Assembly (NCBI GenBank): GCA_002163245.1
Contig: MAAL01000021.1
Coordinates: forward strand, 1-64,000
Direction: 5' to 3'
DNA length: 64,000 nucleotides
Origin: Gammaproteobacteria bacterium 42_54_T18
GTDB taxonomy: Bacteria; Pseudomonadota; Gammaproteobacteria; Pseudomonadales; Ketobacteraceae
The translations under genes and the position numbers were made by a program. Numbering within the stretch: position 1 is the first letter of the stretch; each line of letters begins with the position of its first letter. The notes under the pieces were generated by a model. It was not told the origin of the DNA, did no database searches, and saw nothing but the letters and a program-made list of their open reading frames with translations. Below are positions 50,696 through 61,749 of the stretch, piece after piece.

Positions 50696-52240
50696 ATGCA
50701 GCAACTCAATCCATCAGAAATAAGCGAACTGATTAAGCAGCGTATCGAGAACCTCGATGCCTCTTCTGAAGCTCGCACTGAAGGAACTATCGTTAGTGTA
50801 TCTGACGGTATCGTTCGCATCCACGGCCTAGCCGATGTGATGTACGGTGAAATGATCGCGTTCGAAGATGGTGTCTACGGAATGGCACTTAACTTAGAGC
50901 AAGATTCAGTTGGCGCCGTAGTATTAGGTGACTACTTGTCACTTCAAGAAGGCCAGAAAGCACAGTGTACTGGTAAAGTACTTGAAGTTCCTGTTGGTCC
51001 TGAGCTACTAGGCCGTGTTGTAGACACGCTTGGTAATCCAATTGACGGAAAAGGCCCTGTTGATGCGAAATTAACTGACCTTGTTGAAAAAGTTGCACCT
51101 GGTGTAATCGATCGTCAGTCAGTTGATCAACCAGTTCAAACCGGTCTTAAAGCAATCGATGCCATGGTGCCAATTGGTCGTGGACAGCGTGAGCTTATCA
51201 TCGGTGATCGTCAGATTGGTAAAACAGCTGTTGCTGTTGATGCAATTATCAGTCAAAAAGGTTCTGGCATTAAGTGTGTCTACGTGGCCATCGGTCAAAA
51301 GCAATCATCTATTGCTAACGTAGTACGTAAGTTAGAAGAGCACGGCGCAATGGAATATACCACTGTTGTCGCGGCTTCTGCTTCTGATCCAGCTTCTATG
51401 CAGTTCCTTGCTCCCTTTGCCGGTTGTGCAATGGGTGAATATTTCCGTGACCGCGGTGAAGACGCACTGATCGTTTATGATGATTTAACCAAGCAAGCTT
51501 GGGCATATCGTCAGATCTCATTGTTGCTACGTCGTCCACCAGGTCGTGAAGCATATCCAGGAGATGTTTTCTATCTTCACTCTCGTCTACTTGAGCGTGC
51601 ATCTCGTGTTAACGCTAATTATGTTGAGAAATTCACCAACGGTGAAGTGAAAGGTAAAACCGGTTCTTTGACCGCACTACCGATCATTGAAACTCAAGCA
51701 GGTGACGTTTCTGCATTCGTACCAACCAACGTAATCTCGATTACCGATGGTCAGATCTTCTTAGAGTCTGATTTGTTTAACGCGGGTATTCGTCCTGCGA
51801 TGAACGCCGGTATTTCGGTATCTCGTGTTGGTGGTGCTGCGCAAACCAAGATCATCAAGAAGTTAGGTGGTGGTATTCGTTTGGCATTAGCCCAGTATCG
51901 TGAACTTGCAGCATTTGCTCAGTTTGCTTCTGATCTTGATGAAGCAACACGTAAGCAGTTAGAGCACGGTCAAGCAGTAACTGAGTTGATGAAACAAAAG
52001 CAATACTCTCCAATGAGTACTGCTGAGATGGCAATCATGTTGTATGTTGCCAACGAAGGTTACTTGGTAGGCATAGAAATTAACAAAATCCTCGATTTTG
52101 AAGCTGCACTAATTTCTTACGCTCGATCTGAGTTCGCAGATATGATGTCAAACGTTGACGAAACTGCAAACTGGAATAAAGAGATCGAAGGCCAATTTAA
52201 AGAGTGTATTGAGAAATTCAAGTCCACTCAAACTTGGTAA
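50696..52240 (+). CDS. atpA: F1Fo ATP synthase subunit alpha
   Basis: The 514-residue non-catalytic nucleotide-binding F1 subunit has the P-loop [15 protein letters not shown] (about residues 169-183), the arginine finger region [15 protein letters not shown] and the family signature [14 protein letters not shown]. Length (513 in E. coli) is normal. It follows atpH by 39 bp. Confidence 0.99.
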   Translation: MQQLNPSEISELIKQRIENLDASSEARTEGTIVSVSDGIVRIHGLADVMYGEMIAFEDGVYGMALNLEQDSVGAVVLGDYLSLQEGQKAQCTGKVLEVPVGPELLGRVVDTLGNPIDGKGPVDAKLTDLVEKVAPGVIDRQSVDQPVQTGLKAIDAMVPIGRGQRELIIGDRQIGKTAVAVDAIISQKGSGIKCVYVAIGQKQSSIANVVRKLEEHGAMEYTTVVAASASDPASMQFLAPFAGCAMGEYFRDRGEDALIVYDDLTKQAWAYRQISLLLRRPPGREAYPGDVFYLHSRLLERASRVNANYVEKFTNGEVKGKTGSLTALPIIETQAGDVSAFVPTNVISITDGQIFLESDLFNAGIRPAMNAGISVSRVGGAAQTKIIKKLGGGIRLALAQYRELAAFAQFASDLDEATRKQLEHGQAVTELMKQKQYSPMSTAEMAIMLYVANEGYLVGIEINKILDFEAALISYARSEFADMMSNVDETANWNKEIEGQFKECIEKFKSTQTW

Positions 52241-52313
52241 TCTAAACGATACAGCAGTGAGTATTGCTTTCGGTAAAACTCACTGCCGAATCAACGGATA
52301 GCGTGGAAGAGAT

Positions 52314-53174
52314 ATGGCAGGTACAAAAGAGATACGGACCAAAATTGCGAGTGTAAAAAGCACGCAAAAAATTACTTCAGCAATGCAATTGGTTGCCGCA
52401 AGTAAGATGCGTAAAGCGCAGGATCGTATGACTGCGTCTAAGCCTTATTCGGAAAAGATCCGTCAGGTTGTAAGCCATCTAGCGACATCAAACCCAGAAT
52501 ATCGTCATATTTATATGGAAGATAGGGAAGTGTCACGTGTTGGTATTATTGTTATTTCCAGTGACCGTGGTCTTTGTGGCGGATTAAACATAAACCTTTT
52601 TAAACGGACTGTTGCTCTTTCAAAAGAGTGGTCTGAAAAAGGTGCAGAAATTGATCTGTGTTTAGTCGGAAACAAAGCACAAAGCTTTTTTAAGGCGGTT
52701 GGTGGTAACGCAGTTGCTTCAGTATCGGGGTTAGGAGATCAACCCAGTGTTGAAGATCTGATTGGTTCTGTGAAAGTGATGTTAAATGCTTTTGACGAAG
52801 GCAAGATAGATCGTTTGTTCCTTGTGTACAACGAATTTGTCAACACCATGACGCAAAGTCCGCAGGCTTTACAGTTATTACCGCTTCAAGCCGGGGATAC
52901 CGGCGAAAGAAAAGGACCGTGGGATTATATCTACGAGCCTGAAGCGAAAGAAATTTTAGATATGCTGTTGATTCGTTACGTTGAATCTCAGGTATATCAG
53001 GGTGTTGTTGAAAACAATGCCTGTGAGCAAGCTGCTCGAATGGTTGCGATGAAGTCAGCAACCGATAACGCAGGTGAATTGATTGATGATCTAGAGCTTA
53101 TCTACAACAAAGCTCGTCAGGCAGCGATTACGCAAGAGCTATCTGAAATCGTCAGCGGCGCCTCTGCGGTATAA
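52314..53174 (+). CDS. atpG: F1Fo ATP synthase subunit gamma
   Basis: The 286-residue central shaft has the N-terminal coil ([20 protein letters not shown]) and the C-terminal coil ([20 protein letters not shown]) that form the rotating axle, with the Rossmann-like middle domain containing [11 protein letters not shown]. Length matches E. coli (287). Confidence 0.98.
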   Translation: MAGTKEIRTKIASVKSTQKITSAMQLVAASKMRKAQDRMTASKPYSEKIRQVVSHLATSNPEYRHIYMEDREVSRVGIIVISSDRGLCGGLNINLFKRTVALSKEWSEKGAEIDLCLVGNKAQSFFKAVGGNAVASVSGLGDQPSVEDLIGSVKVMLNAFDEGKIDRLFLVYNEFVNTMTQSPQALQLLPLQAGDTGERKGPWDYIYEPEAKEILDMLLIRYVESQVYQGVVENNACEQAARMVAMKSATDNAGELIDDLELIYNKARQAAITQELSEIVSGASAV

Positions 53175-53233
53175 CACTAGCAGTTTAACGAATTCTATTA
53201 AAATTTAGGATTATTCCTAATAAATTACGGTAA

Positions 53234-54643
<1,410 letters not shown>

Positions 54644-54666
54644 TTATCCATATCGGGAGATAACGA

Positions 54667-55092
54667 ATGGCCATTACCGTACAATGCGAGATAGTCAGTG
54701 CTGAAAAAGAGATTTTCTCTGGATTAGTAGAGATGTTAATCGCTCACGGCGCATTGGGTGACTTGGGTGTAGGCCCTGGTCACGCTCCCCTTCTGACTCG
54801 CTTGAATCCTGGTCCTGTAAGAGTGATTAGGCAAAATGGTGAAGAAGAAGTGTATTACGTGTCGGGCGGAATGTTAGAAGTTCAGCCAAATATTGTTACC
54901 GTACTTGCTGATACAGCAGTACGAGCTGATGATGTTGATGAAGCTGCTGCAGAACAAGCCGCAGAAGAAGCACGTAAAGCGTTAGAAAATCAAAGTGCTG
55001 AGATTAATTATTCAGCAGCATCAGCTCAACTGGCAGAAGCTGTGGCGCAATTGCGTACAATTCGTCAGATGAAGAACAAGCTGGGTAAATAA
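54667..55092 (+). CDS. atpC: F1Fo ATP synthase subunit epsilon
   Basis: The 141-residue protein has an N-terminal beta-sandwich ([15 protein letters not shown], then [19 protein letters not shown]) and a C-terminal helical hairpin (about 88-138) that can inhibit ATP hydrolysis. It is the last gene of the atp operon and is followed by a terminator. Confidence 0.97.
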   Translation: MAITVQCEIVSAEKEIFSGLVEMLIAHGALGDLGVGPGHAPLLTRLNPGPVRVIRQNGEEEVYYVSGGMLEVQPNIVTVLADTAVRADDVDEAAAEQAAEEARKALENQSAEINYSAASAQLAEAVAQLRTIRQMKNKLGK

Positions 55093-55151
55093 CGGACCTA
55101 ATTATTCCGTCTAATGTAAAATTAGTGTGAATAATTACAGAAGTTGATAGG

Positions 55152-55179
55152 AAAGGGTGGCTACGGTCACCCTTTTTTT
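55152..55179 (+). terminator. Rho-independent terminator of the atp operon
   Basis: AAAGGGTG and CACCC-T7 form a stem with an 8-base loop followed by seven T, 60 bp after the atpC stop codon. Confidence 0.9.
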
Positions 55180-55314
55180 GTTTTATACTATGACTACTAA
55201 AACTCAATTTCAAAACACGCAGTTCTAAAAGGTATGTTTTATAACAGCGTATCCTGAAATTAACCTTTTTATATTACGTGTTCGTAACTATCCGATTTAA
55301 TAAGGGAATCTTAG

Positions 55315-56691
55315 ATGGATTTGAATGTAGTCATCTTAGCGGCAGGCAAGGGCACTCGAATGAAATCGACATTGCCAAAGGTACTGCAACCACTCGCCAA
55401 AAAGCCCCTATTATCCCATGTGTTGGAAATCTCATACGACCTAAAAGCAACCAATGTAGTTGTTGTTTATGGTCATGGTGGTGAGGCAGTACAATCAGTC
55501 GTAGAAAAGCTGCATTCTGAACATACCATCGCTTGGGTAGAGCAAGCAGAACAGCTTGGTACAGGGCATGCTGTAAAAGTAGCATTACCAGAGCTTACAG
55601 CAGGCACACAAACGCTTATTCTTTACGGTGATGTGCCTTTAGTCACTGAGCAGACGTTACGCTCTTTTATAGAGTCAACGGATGAAGAAGGTTGTGGTTT
55701 GTTAACCGTACAGCTTGATAACCCAAAGGGATATGGTCGAATTATCCGCAATAGTGATAATCAAGTGGAAGCTATTGTTGAAGAAAAAGACGCCACCGAT
55801 CTGCAAAGGCAGATTACAGAGGCCAATACGGGCATCATGTTGGTAAATACCGCATTATTACAGAAATGGTTACCAACGTTAGGTAACAGCAATTCACAAG
55901 GCGAATACTACTTAACCGATATTGTAAAGATGGCTCGTGATGAGCATATTTCAGTACAGGCATCTATTGTGCAAGACCCCATGGAAGTGGAGGGAGTGAA
56001 CGATAAAGTACAGCTAAGCCAACTAGAACGACGTTACCAGAAAAAACAAGCAGAAAACCTTATGCGTAATGGAGCGATACTTGCCGATGCTTCCCGCATA
56101 GATATTCGTGGTGATGTGGCTATTGGTGAAGATACGTTTGTTGATGTTAATGCTGTGCTGGAGGGTAGGGTCCGTATTGGAAAGAATTGCCAAATAGGCC
56201 CTAACTGTACAATTATTAACAGTAGCATAGGGGATAATTCGGTTATTCACGCTAATACTGTTATTCAAGACTCAAGCCTAGGTGATACTGCAGAGATTGG
56301 TCCATTCGCCAGAATTCGGCCCGGTACTGTTACTGAGTCTCGCGTTAAAATTGGTAATTTTGTAGAAACCAAAAAGTCGCATATTGACGAGGGTAGCAAG
56401 GTAAACCACCTAACCTACGTAGGTGATGCCGAAATTGGTAAAGGTGTAAATATCGGCGCAGGAACAATTACTTGCAACTATGATGGTGTGAATAAACATA
56501 AAACGGTTATTGGTGATAAAGCGTTTATTGGATCGAACACCTCGTTAGTAGCCCCGTTAAATATAGGTGAAGGTGCAACAATTGGTGCCGGTTCTACTGT
56601 ATCAAAGGATGCAAAAGAGAATGCATTAACAGTGACGAGAGCGAAGCAAATAACGCTTTCAGATTGGCAGCGGCCGGTAAAGAAGACATAA
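55315..56691 (+). CDS. glmU: Bifunctional UDP-GlcNAc pyrophosphorylase / GlcN-1-P N-acetyltransferase
   Basis: The 458-residue enzyme makes UDP-GlcNAc for peptidoglycan and lipopolysaccharide. The N-terminal pyrophosphorylase domain begins VVILAAGKGTRMKSTLPK, with LYGDVPLV binding the metal. From about residue 250 the left-handed beta-helix of hexapeptide repeats forms the acetyltransferase (for example GAGTITCNYDGVNKHKT and GAGSTVSKD). Length is normal (456 in E. coli). It precedes glmS as in Pseudomonas and E. coli, with repeat copy D between them. Confidence 0.98.
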   Translation: MDLNVVILAAGKGTRMKSTLPKVLQPLAKKPLLSHVLEISYDLKATNVVVVYGHGGEAVQSVVEKLHSEHTIAWVEQAEQLGTGHAVKVALPELTAGTQTLILYGDVPLVTEQTLRSFIESTDEEGCGLLTVQLDNPKGYGRIIRNSDNQVEAIVEEKDATDLQRQITEANTGIMLVNTALLQKWLPTLGNSNSQGEYYLTDIVKMARDEHISVQASIVQDPMEVEGVNDKVQLSQLERRYQKKQAENLMRNGAILADASRIDIRGDVAIGEDTFVDVNAVLEGRVRIGKNCQIGPNCTIINSSIGDNSVIHANTVIQDSSLGDTAEIGPFARIRPGTVTESRVKIGNFVETKKSHIDEGSKVNHLTYVGDAEIGKGVNIGAGTITCNYDGVNKHKTVIGDKAFIGSNTSLVAPLNIGEGATIGAGSTVSKDAKENALTVTRAKQITLSDWQRPVKKT

Positions 56692-56695
56692 ATAC

Positions 56696-56834
56696 CAAAT
56701 CTTGCTTGTAGCACATTATTTTCCACTTTGTTCCTGAAGTCTTTGTGGCAAAGGCGCAGAAGAAAGCAACCATGGATGTATTCGCTGCGGTTTCTGGAAT
56801 AAACAGGTAGATAATGTGCGGTCATAGAGATCCG
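56696..56834. repeat. Dispersed palindromic repeat, copy D
   Basis: It begins CAAATCTTGCTTGTAGC, close to the left flank of copy A (TAAATCTTGCTAGTAGC), and shares GAAGAAAGCA, CATGGATGTA and GCTGCGGTTTCTG with it in the core. Outer CACATTAT/ATAATGTG (56712-56719 / 56811-56818) pair, and the right edge is AGATCCG (56828-56834). The stem is more degenerate than in copy A. It lies between glmU and glmS. Confidence 0.75.
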
Positions 56835-56887
56835 TAATGAACCTATTGTCATAGTAACGATAGAACAGAGAAAGTCAGGGAAATATT

Positions 56888-58714
56888 ATGTGTGGAATTG
56901 TTGGTGCTGTATCAACTCGTCAAATCGCTCCTATTTTATTAGAAGGGCTTAAACGCCTAGAGTACCGAGGTTATGACTCTGCCGGTATTGCCCAACTAGT
57001 TGAAGGGCAAGAAATAGAGCGCATTCGATGCCAGGGTAAAGTAAAGGGCCTAGATGAAGCCGTTTCAGCAAGTACCTACCCTGGTGTTGTGGGGATTGCT
57101 CATACAAGATGGGCTACTCACGGTGTACCCAGCATAGAAAATGCTCATCCACATATGTCAAAAGGTGATGTTGCAGTTGTTCATAATGGCATCATAGAAA
57201 ACCATGAAACGTTAAGAAAAGAATTACAAGCTCAAGGGTATGAATTTACTTCTGAAACGGATACCGAAGTAGTTGCTCATTTGTTTCATCGTGAATATCA
57301 AAAAAAACCGGATCTTCTAAAAGCATTGCGTATTACTGTTGCTCAACTTGAAGGAGCATATGCACTGGGTGTTATCCATAAAGATGAACCTAAGCGGTTG
57401 GTTTGCAGCCGAGCAGGGAGCCCGCTGGTATTAGGTATTGGTATTGGTGAAAACTTTATCGCATCCGACCAGTTAGCATTACTGCCCGTTACCACTCGTT
57501 TTGTTTTTCTAGAAGAAGGAGATTTCGCAGATCTTCGCTTAGAATCCGTCGTTATTGAAGATACCGATGGCAATGTTGTAGAGCGACCTGTTCGAGAAAA
57601 TGTCGGTAGCGCAGGAACTGCTGATAAAGGTGAATACCGACACTTTATGATGAAAGAAATCTTCGAGCAGCCTACTTCTGTTCGAGGAACTCTTGATGGT
57701 CGTATTGTTAACGGTAAAGTTAATCTTGATGAATTCGGTCCAGGTGCGGAATCACTATTCAATAAACTTGAGGCTATACAGATTATAGCCTGTGGTACCA
57801 GCTTTCATGCTGGCATGGTGGCAAAGTATTGGTTTGAAGCCATTGCAGGTATTCAATGTAATGTCGAAGTAGCTTCTGAGTTTCGTTATCGTGAAACGGT
57901 TGTGCGCGATAACACGTTATTTGTCACCATCTCTCAGTCTGGTGAAACGGCTGATACCTTAGCGGCGTTACGTGATGCTACTGACTACTTGGGTTCACTA
58001 ACTATTTGTAACGTACCAGATAGCTCTTTAGTACGTGAATCAGATATGGCATTTATGACTAAAGCAGGGACAGAGATCGGTGTAGCCTCCACCAAGGCGT
58101 TTACAACACAACTTGTCTCTTTGTTTTTGTTTATGATTGCTGTTGGCAGATTCAATAAAGTTAGCGAATCCCAAGAAAAAGAATTATTGGTAAAATTGAA
58201 CCAGCTCCCTGACATTATTCAAAGTGCATTACGTCTGGATAAAGACATCGAAGCTATGGCTCCTATGTTTAGTGAAAAGAGCCATGCACTATTTCTGGGT
58301 AGAGGTATTCAGTATCCGATCGCAATGGAAGGCGCATTAAAACTGAAAGAGATTTCTTATATTCATGCTGAAGCATACCCAGCAGGCGAACTTAAACACG
58401 GCCCGCTCGCATTGGTCGATAAAGATATGCCCATTATTGCTGTTGCACCTTCAGATAGTTTATTGGAAAAGCTTAAGTCGAATTTGCAGGAAGTACGTGC
58501 CCGTGGCGGGGAGTTATTTATATTCCAGGATGCTAAGGCGGGAGTTGAACAAGATGATGATGTACATGTAATGGATTTGCCACAAATTGATGAGGTGTTA
58601 GCCCCTATCTTATATACGATTCCATTACAGTTGTTGTCTTATCATGTAGCCATTATCAAAGGTACTGATGTAGACCAGCCGCGTAATCTTGCAAAATCTG
58701 TGACGGTAGAATAA
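56888..58714 (+). CDS. glmS: Glutamine-fructose-6-phosphate aminotransferase
   Basis: The 608-residue enzyme makes glucosamine-6-phosphate from fructose-6-phosphate and glutamine. The N-terminal glutaminase starts at Cys ([14 protein letters not shown]) and has HTRWATHG. Two SIS domains follow (about 285-430 and 455-595), with [14 protein letters not shown] and the C-terminal [13 protein letters not shown]. The last codons are the binding site of TnsD proteins, and a Tn7-type element is inserted 25 bp after the stop codon. No glmS ribozyme sequence is seen, as expected in this group. Confidence 0.99.
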   Translation: MCGIVGAVSTRQIAPILLEGLKRLEYRGYDSAGIAQLVEGQEIERIRCQGKVKGLDEAVSASTYPGVVGIAHTRWATHGVPSIENAHPHMSKGDVAVVHNGIIENHETLRKELQAQGYEFTSETDTEVVAHLFHREYQKKPDLLKALRITVAQLEGAYALGVIHKDEPKRLVCSRAGSPLVLGIGIGENFIASDQLALLPVTTRFVFLEEGDFADLRLESVVIEDTDGNVVERPVRENVGSAGTADKGEYRHFMMKEIFEQPTSVRGTLDGRIVNGKVNLDEFGPGAESLFNKLEAIQIIACGTSFHAGMVAKYWFEAIAGIQCNVEVASEFRYRETVVRDNTLFVTISQSGETADTLAALRDATDYLGSLTICNVPDSSLVRESDMAFMTKAGTEIGVASTKAFTTQLVSLFLFMIAVGRFNKVSESQEKELLVKLNQLPDIIQSALRLDKDIEAMAPMFSEKSHALFLGRGIQYPIAMEGALKLKEISYIHAEAYPAGELKHGPLALVDKDMPIIAVAPSDSLLEKLKSNLQEVRARGGELFIFQDAKAGVEQDDDVHVMDLPQIDEVLAPILYTIPLQLLSYHVAIIKGTDVDQPRNLAKSVTVE

Positions 58715-58739
58715 AGCACTGAATTATAGAGAAATCATT
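58715..58739. other. attTn7: attTn7 junction between glmS and the transposon
   Basis: Exactly 25 bp separate the glmS stop codon from the first base of the transposon end. The last five bases before the end (TCATT, 58735-58739) should be the target duplication, to be repeated at the far end of the element. The recognition part of attTn7 lies inside the glmS 3' end. Confidence 0.85.
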
Positions 58740-58807
58740 TGTGAGCGAGTAATAAAGTATCATACTAAGTATTAAAGTATCATACTGAGTAATAAAGTTG
58801 CATACTA
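58740..58807 (+). repeat. Tn7-family right end with three tandem TnsB-binding sites
   Basis: The end begins TGTGAGCG, one base different from the Tn7 terminus TGTGGGCG as I know it. Three 20-bp repeats abut without spacers at 58748-58767, 58768-58787 and 58788-58807, with the pattern AGTAWTAAAGTNNCATACTR. It resembles the Tn7 TnsB site (CAATAAAGTCTTAAACTGA). tnsA starts 49 bp further on. Confidence 0.9.
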
Positions 58808-58856
58808 AAACCATTCAAGTAAAGTTCTTTGACGAGCTACACGGAATGGTTTTTTT

Positions 58857-59684
58857 ATGGCAGGCAAAAAACACTCTAATTCGGAAGCGAAGAATCAAAA
58901 GTGGATCAAGGAAGGACGTGGTTCCGGGATTGGTAGAGACTACCTGCCCTGGCTAACCGTACGTGACCTGGCGTCTAAGGGGCGTTCCCACCGTATTTTT
59001 GGACATAAAACCCAAAGAACACACCACCTTTTATCTGATTTAGAGTTAGCCACGTTTTTTATCCTAGAATGGAACAAAGAGACGTCGGATATTAGAGAGC
59101 AATTTCCGCTCAGAATTGAAGATACACTTGCCTTAGCGAATGAGGCTGGCATTAAGCACCCTGCTGTTCAAGGAATCGATCAAGTGATGTCCACTGATTT
59201 TCTTGTGGATACTAAAGACTTAGCCCGCCCTAAATTTGCCGTCCAAGCTAAGTTCGCGGAGACCTTGCAGGATCCTCGAACTGTAGAGAAATTAGAGCTT
59301 GAGCGTCGGTATTGGAAAAGCAAATCGATTCCGTGGTTGGTGATAACCGAGAAAGAGATACCACGGGTGGTGTTTGAAAATATCAGGTGGTTGTACCCGG
59401 CACAAAGAGAAGAAATTGGCGAGCAGCTGCTTTTCGAGAGAATTGATTTTTATCTGCACTCTTTGCGATCAAATCCAGACAGAACGATTATTGATATTAC
59501 CCGTAAATTGGATACTGCCTACGACATGGATCCGGGTGAGTCATTGCTTGAGATGCGGCAACTGTTGGCGCATCGCTATTTATGTTTTGATATTTTCACA
59601 CCGTTCAAAAAAATCAAAGGTCACGAGCTTATGGTGGGTGATATCCCTCTATTGAAGGAGGCCCTAAATGTTTCAAATCAATGA
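58857..59684 (+). CDS. tnsA: Tn7-type transposition endonuclease TnsA
   Basis: The 275-residue endonuclease nicks the 5' ends of the transposon so that it is cut out rather than copied. The catalytic set falls at E63 (SDLELATF), D114 (MSTDFLVD) and Q130-A-K132 (AVQAKF), the same numbers as in Tn7 TnsA (273 residues). The N-terminal half is a restriction-enzyme-like domain and the C-terminal part (about 170-275) a winged-helix region. The ATG at 58857 follows the end repeats by 49 bp. tnsB starts 17 bases before its stop codon, so translation is coupled. Confidence 0.95.
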   Translation: MAGKKHSNSEAKNQKWIKEGRGSGIGRDYLPWLTVRDLASKGRSHRIFGHKTQRTHHLLSDLELATFFILEWNKETSDIREQFPLRIEDTLALANEAGIKHPAVQGIDQVMSTDFLVDTKDLARPKFAVQAKFAETLQDPRTVEKLELERRYWKSKSIPWLVITEKEIPRVVFENIRWLYPAQREEIGEQLLFERIDFYLHSLRSNPDRTIIDITRKLDTAYDMDPGESLLEMRQLLAHRYLCFDIFTPFKKIKGHELMVGDIPLLKEALNVSNQ

Positions 59685-61749
59685 GGTCGTACAGTTAGAA
59701 GGTGAACTGTATAGAATACTAGCGATTTTTCAGGATGAGATTGCTTGGATTCAGATTCATAACGATAGGGCGTTTCCCTCGTTTACAAGTAAAGCGGAAA
59801 TCATATCAGCTATGGAGGATGGCACTTTAGTCCGCAAAGATGATCCCTTTGAGTACATCGCTTATGAGACTCCTGAGGAAGGAACGACCGCTCGTAAAAA
59901 GCGAGACCACAATTTTTCGTTGATTGAACCGATTATCATAGACGAGGACGCGCTGTATTCTAGGGTTCGAGCTGCTCGTATTCAAATTATCATCGATGCG
60001 AATGGATCGACAAAACAAACGTTATATCGGCTATTAAGGCGTTTCTGGCAGAGGGGACAGACTGCAAATACATTATTGCCAGACTATAAAAATTCAGGGG
60101 CCAAAGGCAAAAAACGAGAAGCGAAAGGAAAAAAGCTGGGTAGGCCTAGGGTCAATACTCCAGGTGTTGGTGCAATTATCGACGCAAATATGGAACGCTT
60201 GTTTCGGCAAGCCATCGAAAAGCACCTTCTAACAGATGGCAAGAACACCTTGGTATTTGCTCATCGTAAGTTTAAAGGTGTGTTTGAGACGTATTACCCC
60301 AATGTTTCTGAAGCCGAGATGCCCACACTTTGGCAGATGCAGCACTTTTACAAACGTGAATATAAGCAAGTTGAGGTGATACAGAAACGAGCCAGCAGCA
60401 TTGAATACCAAAAAGACATTCGCCCTCTTTGTGGTACAGCAAATATTGATGTGCTTGGCCCTGGCTCCCGGTTTGAAATTGACGCAACCATCGCAGATAT
60501 CTATGTCGTTTCAAACAGTGAGAGGCGAAATATCATCGGTCGCCCTGTTGTTTATACCGTGATTGATGTGTTTAGCCGAATGGTAGCCGGTATCTATGTT
60601 GGCGTTGAAAGCCCCTCCTATGTGACTGCCATGCAGGCGCTATCGAATGCTCTGACGAATAAAGTAGAATATTGCAAAAGCTTTGGAATGGATATCGAGT
60701 ATAAGGATTGGCCCATCAGCGGATTGCCTGATGCTATTTTGGCGGATCGAGGTGAACTTCTCGGGCACCAAGTCGAATCACTAGAAAGAAATTTTTCCGT
60801 TCGAATCGAGAATACACCACCCTATAGAGGGGATGCTAAAGGTATTGTTGAGCGTTACTTCAAGACGCTTCAGGCGAAGTTCAAACCTTTTGCACCAGGT
60901 ATTGTTACTGCTACAAAAATTAAAAAAAGAGGGGGAAAAGATTATCGTCTTGATGCCAAATTAACCATTAATGAATTCACCGAAATAATCTTAGCATCCG
61001 TGATATTTCATAATAGGTATCACCCACTGTCAAAATACGACCGTGATATTGATATGCCAACAGATTTGCAGATGACACCACTCTCATTATGGAACTGGGG
61101 GCTTCAGCACCGAACAGGCAAGTTAAGATCCGTAGCGGTGGATGCGGTTACCGTGACATTGATGCCAAAAGTAAAAGCAACGTTTTCAGATCTGGGCATT
61201 CGAGTGTTTGGAGCGTATTACACGTGTAGGGAAATTGTACAGTTAGGTTGGTTGCACCGTTCAAAAGAAACAGTGCGCCCTAAATACCTTGAAGCTGCGT
61301 ATGATCCAAGAACAGCGAACTATATCTATTTATTCCCCAAAGCGAATAGTTCTGAATATTGGCTATGCGAATTGACGCAAAGGAGTCGAGAATTTTCTGG
61401 TTGTTCGTTCTGGGACTTGTGGCAAGTTACCGCTGAGCAGAAAGCGGCAGTGGCAAACAGTAAGCTAGTGTCTGATGGCAAACATAGAGAGCTTGATCAA
61501 CTTATTGAAGACAAAATCAAGCAAGCAAAGGAACTGATGCCTGATATTAGTGATCAATCAAATGCTCAACGCACGAAGGGTATCAGAGCGCATCGTAATA
61601 TCGCTAAGCAGGAGGAACGCCAACAAACGGCATTTCACCCCGACAAACCCCAAAAAGGTAAGTTGGCGAATGTTATCCCCTTGACCCCGCAGGAATCAGG
61701 TTACGGATTTCCTGATTATATTGACGAGCTGTTCGATGAGGATGAATAG
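59668..61749 (+). CDS. tnsB: Tn7-type transposase TnsB (DDE)
   Basis: The 693-residue transposase binds the end repeats and performs 3'-end cleavage and strand transfer. The RNase-H-like core carries D272 (FEIDATIAD), D360 (AILADRGELLG) and E395 (GIVERYFKT), each one less than the Tn7 positions I know (D273, D361, E396). N-terminal DNA-binding domains (about 1-250) and a C-terminal tail (about 560-693) that contacts TnsC flank it. GGAGG lies about 8 bases before the ATG at 59668, which overlaps tnsA. tnsC starts directly at the stop codon. Confidence 0.96.
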   Translation: MFQINEVVQLEGELYRILAIFQDEIAWIQIHNDRAFPSFTSKAEIISAMEDGTLVRKDDPFEYIAYETPEEGTTARKKRDHNFSLIEPIIIDEDALYSRVRAARIQIIIDANGSTKQTLYRLLRRFWQRGQTANTLLPDYKNSGAKGKKREAKGKKLGRPRVNTPGVGAIIDANMERLFRQAIEKHLLTDGKNTLVFAHRKFKGVFETYYPNVSEAEMPTLWQMQHFYKREYKQVEVIQKRASSIEYQKDIRPLCGTANIDVLGPGSRFEIDATIADIYVVSNSERRNIIGRPVVYTVIDVFSRMVAGIYVGVESPSYVTAMQALSNALTNKVEYCKSFGMDIEYKDWPISGLPDAILADRGELLGHQVESLERNFSVRIENTPPYRGDAKGIVERYFKTLQAKFKPFAPGIVTATKIKKRGGKDYRLDAKLTINEFTEIILASVIFHNRYHPLSKYDRDIDMPTDLQMTPLSLWNWGLQHRTGKLRSVAVDAVTVTLMPKVKATFSDLGIRVFGAYYTCREIVQLGWLHRSKETVRPKYLEAAYDPRTANYIYLFPKANSSEYWLCELTQRSREFSGCSFWDLWQVTAEQKAAVANSKLVSDGKHRELDQLIEDKIKQAKELMPDISDQSNAQRTKGIRAHRNIAKQEERQQTAFHPDKPQKGKLANVIPLTPQESGYGFPDYIDELFDEDE

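Noticed and set aside
58748-58807. Tandem 20-bp repeats considered as a CRISPR or iteron array
   Set aside because: There are no spacers, and their position at the element end and similarity to Tn7 TnsB sites explain them.
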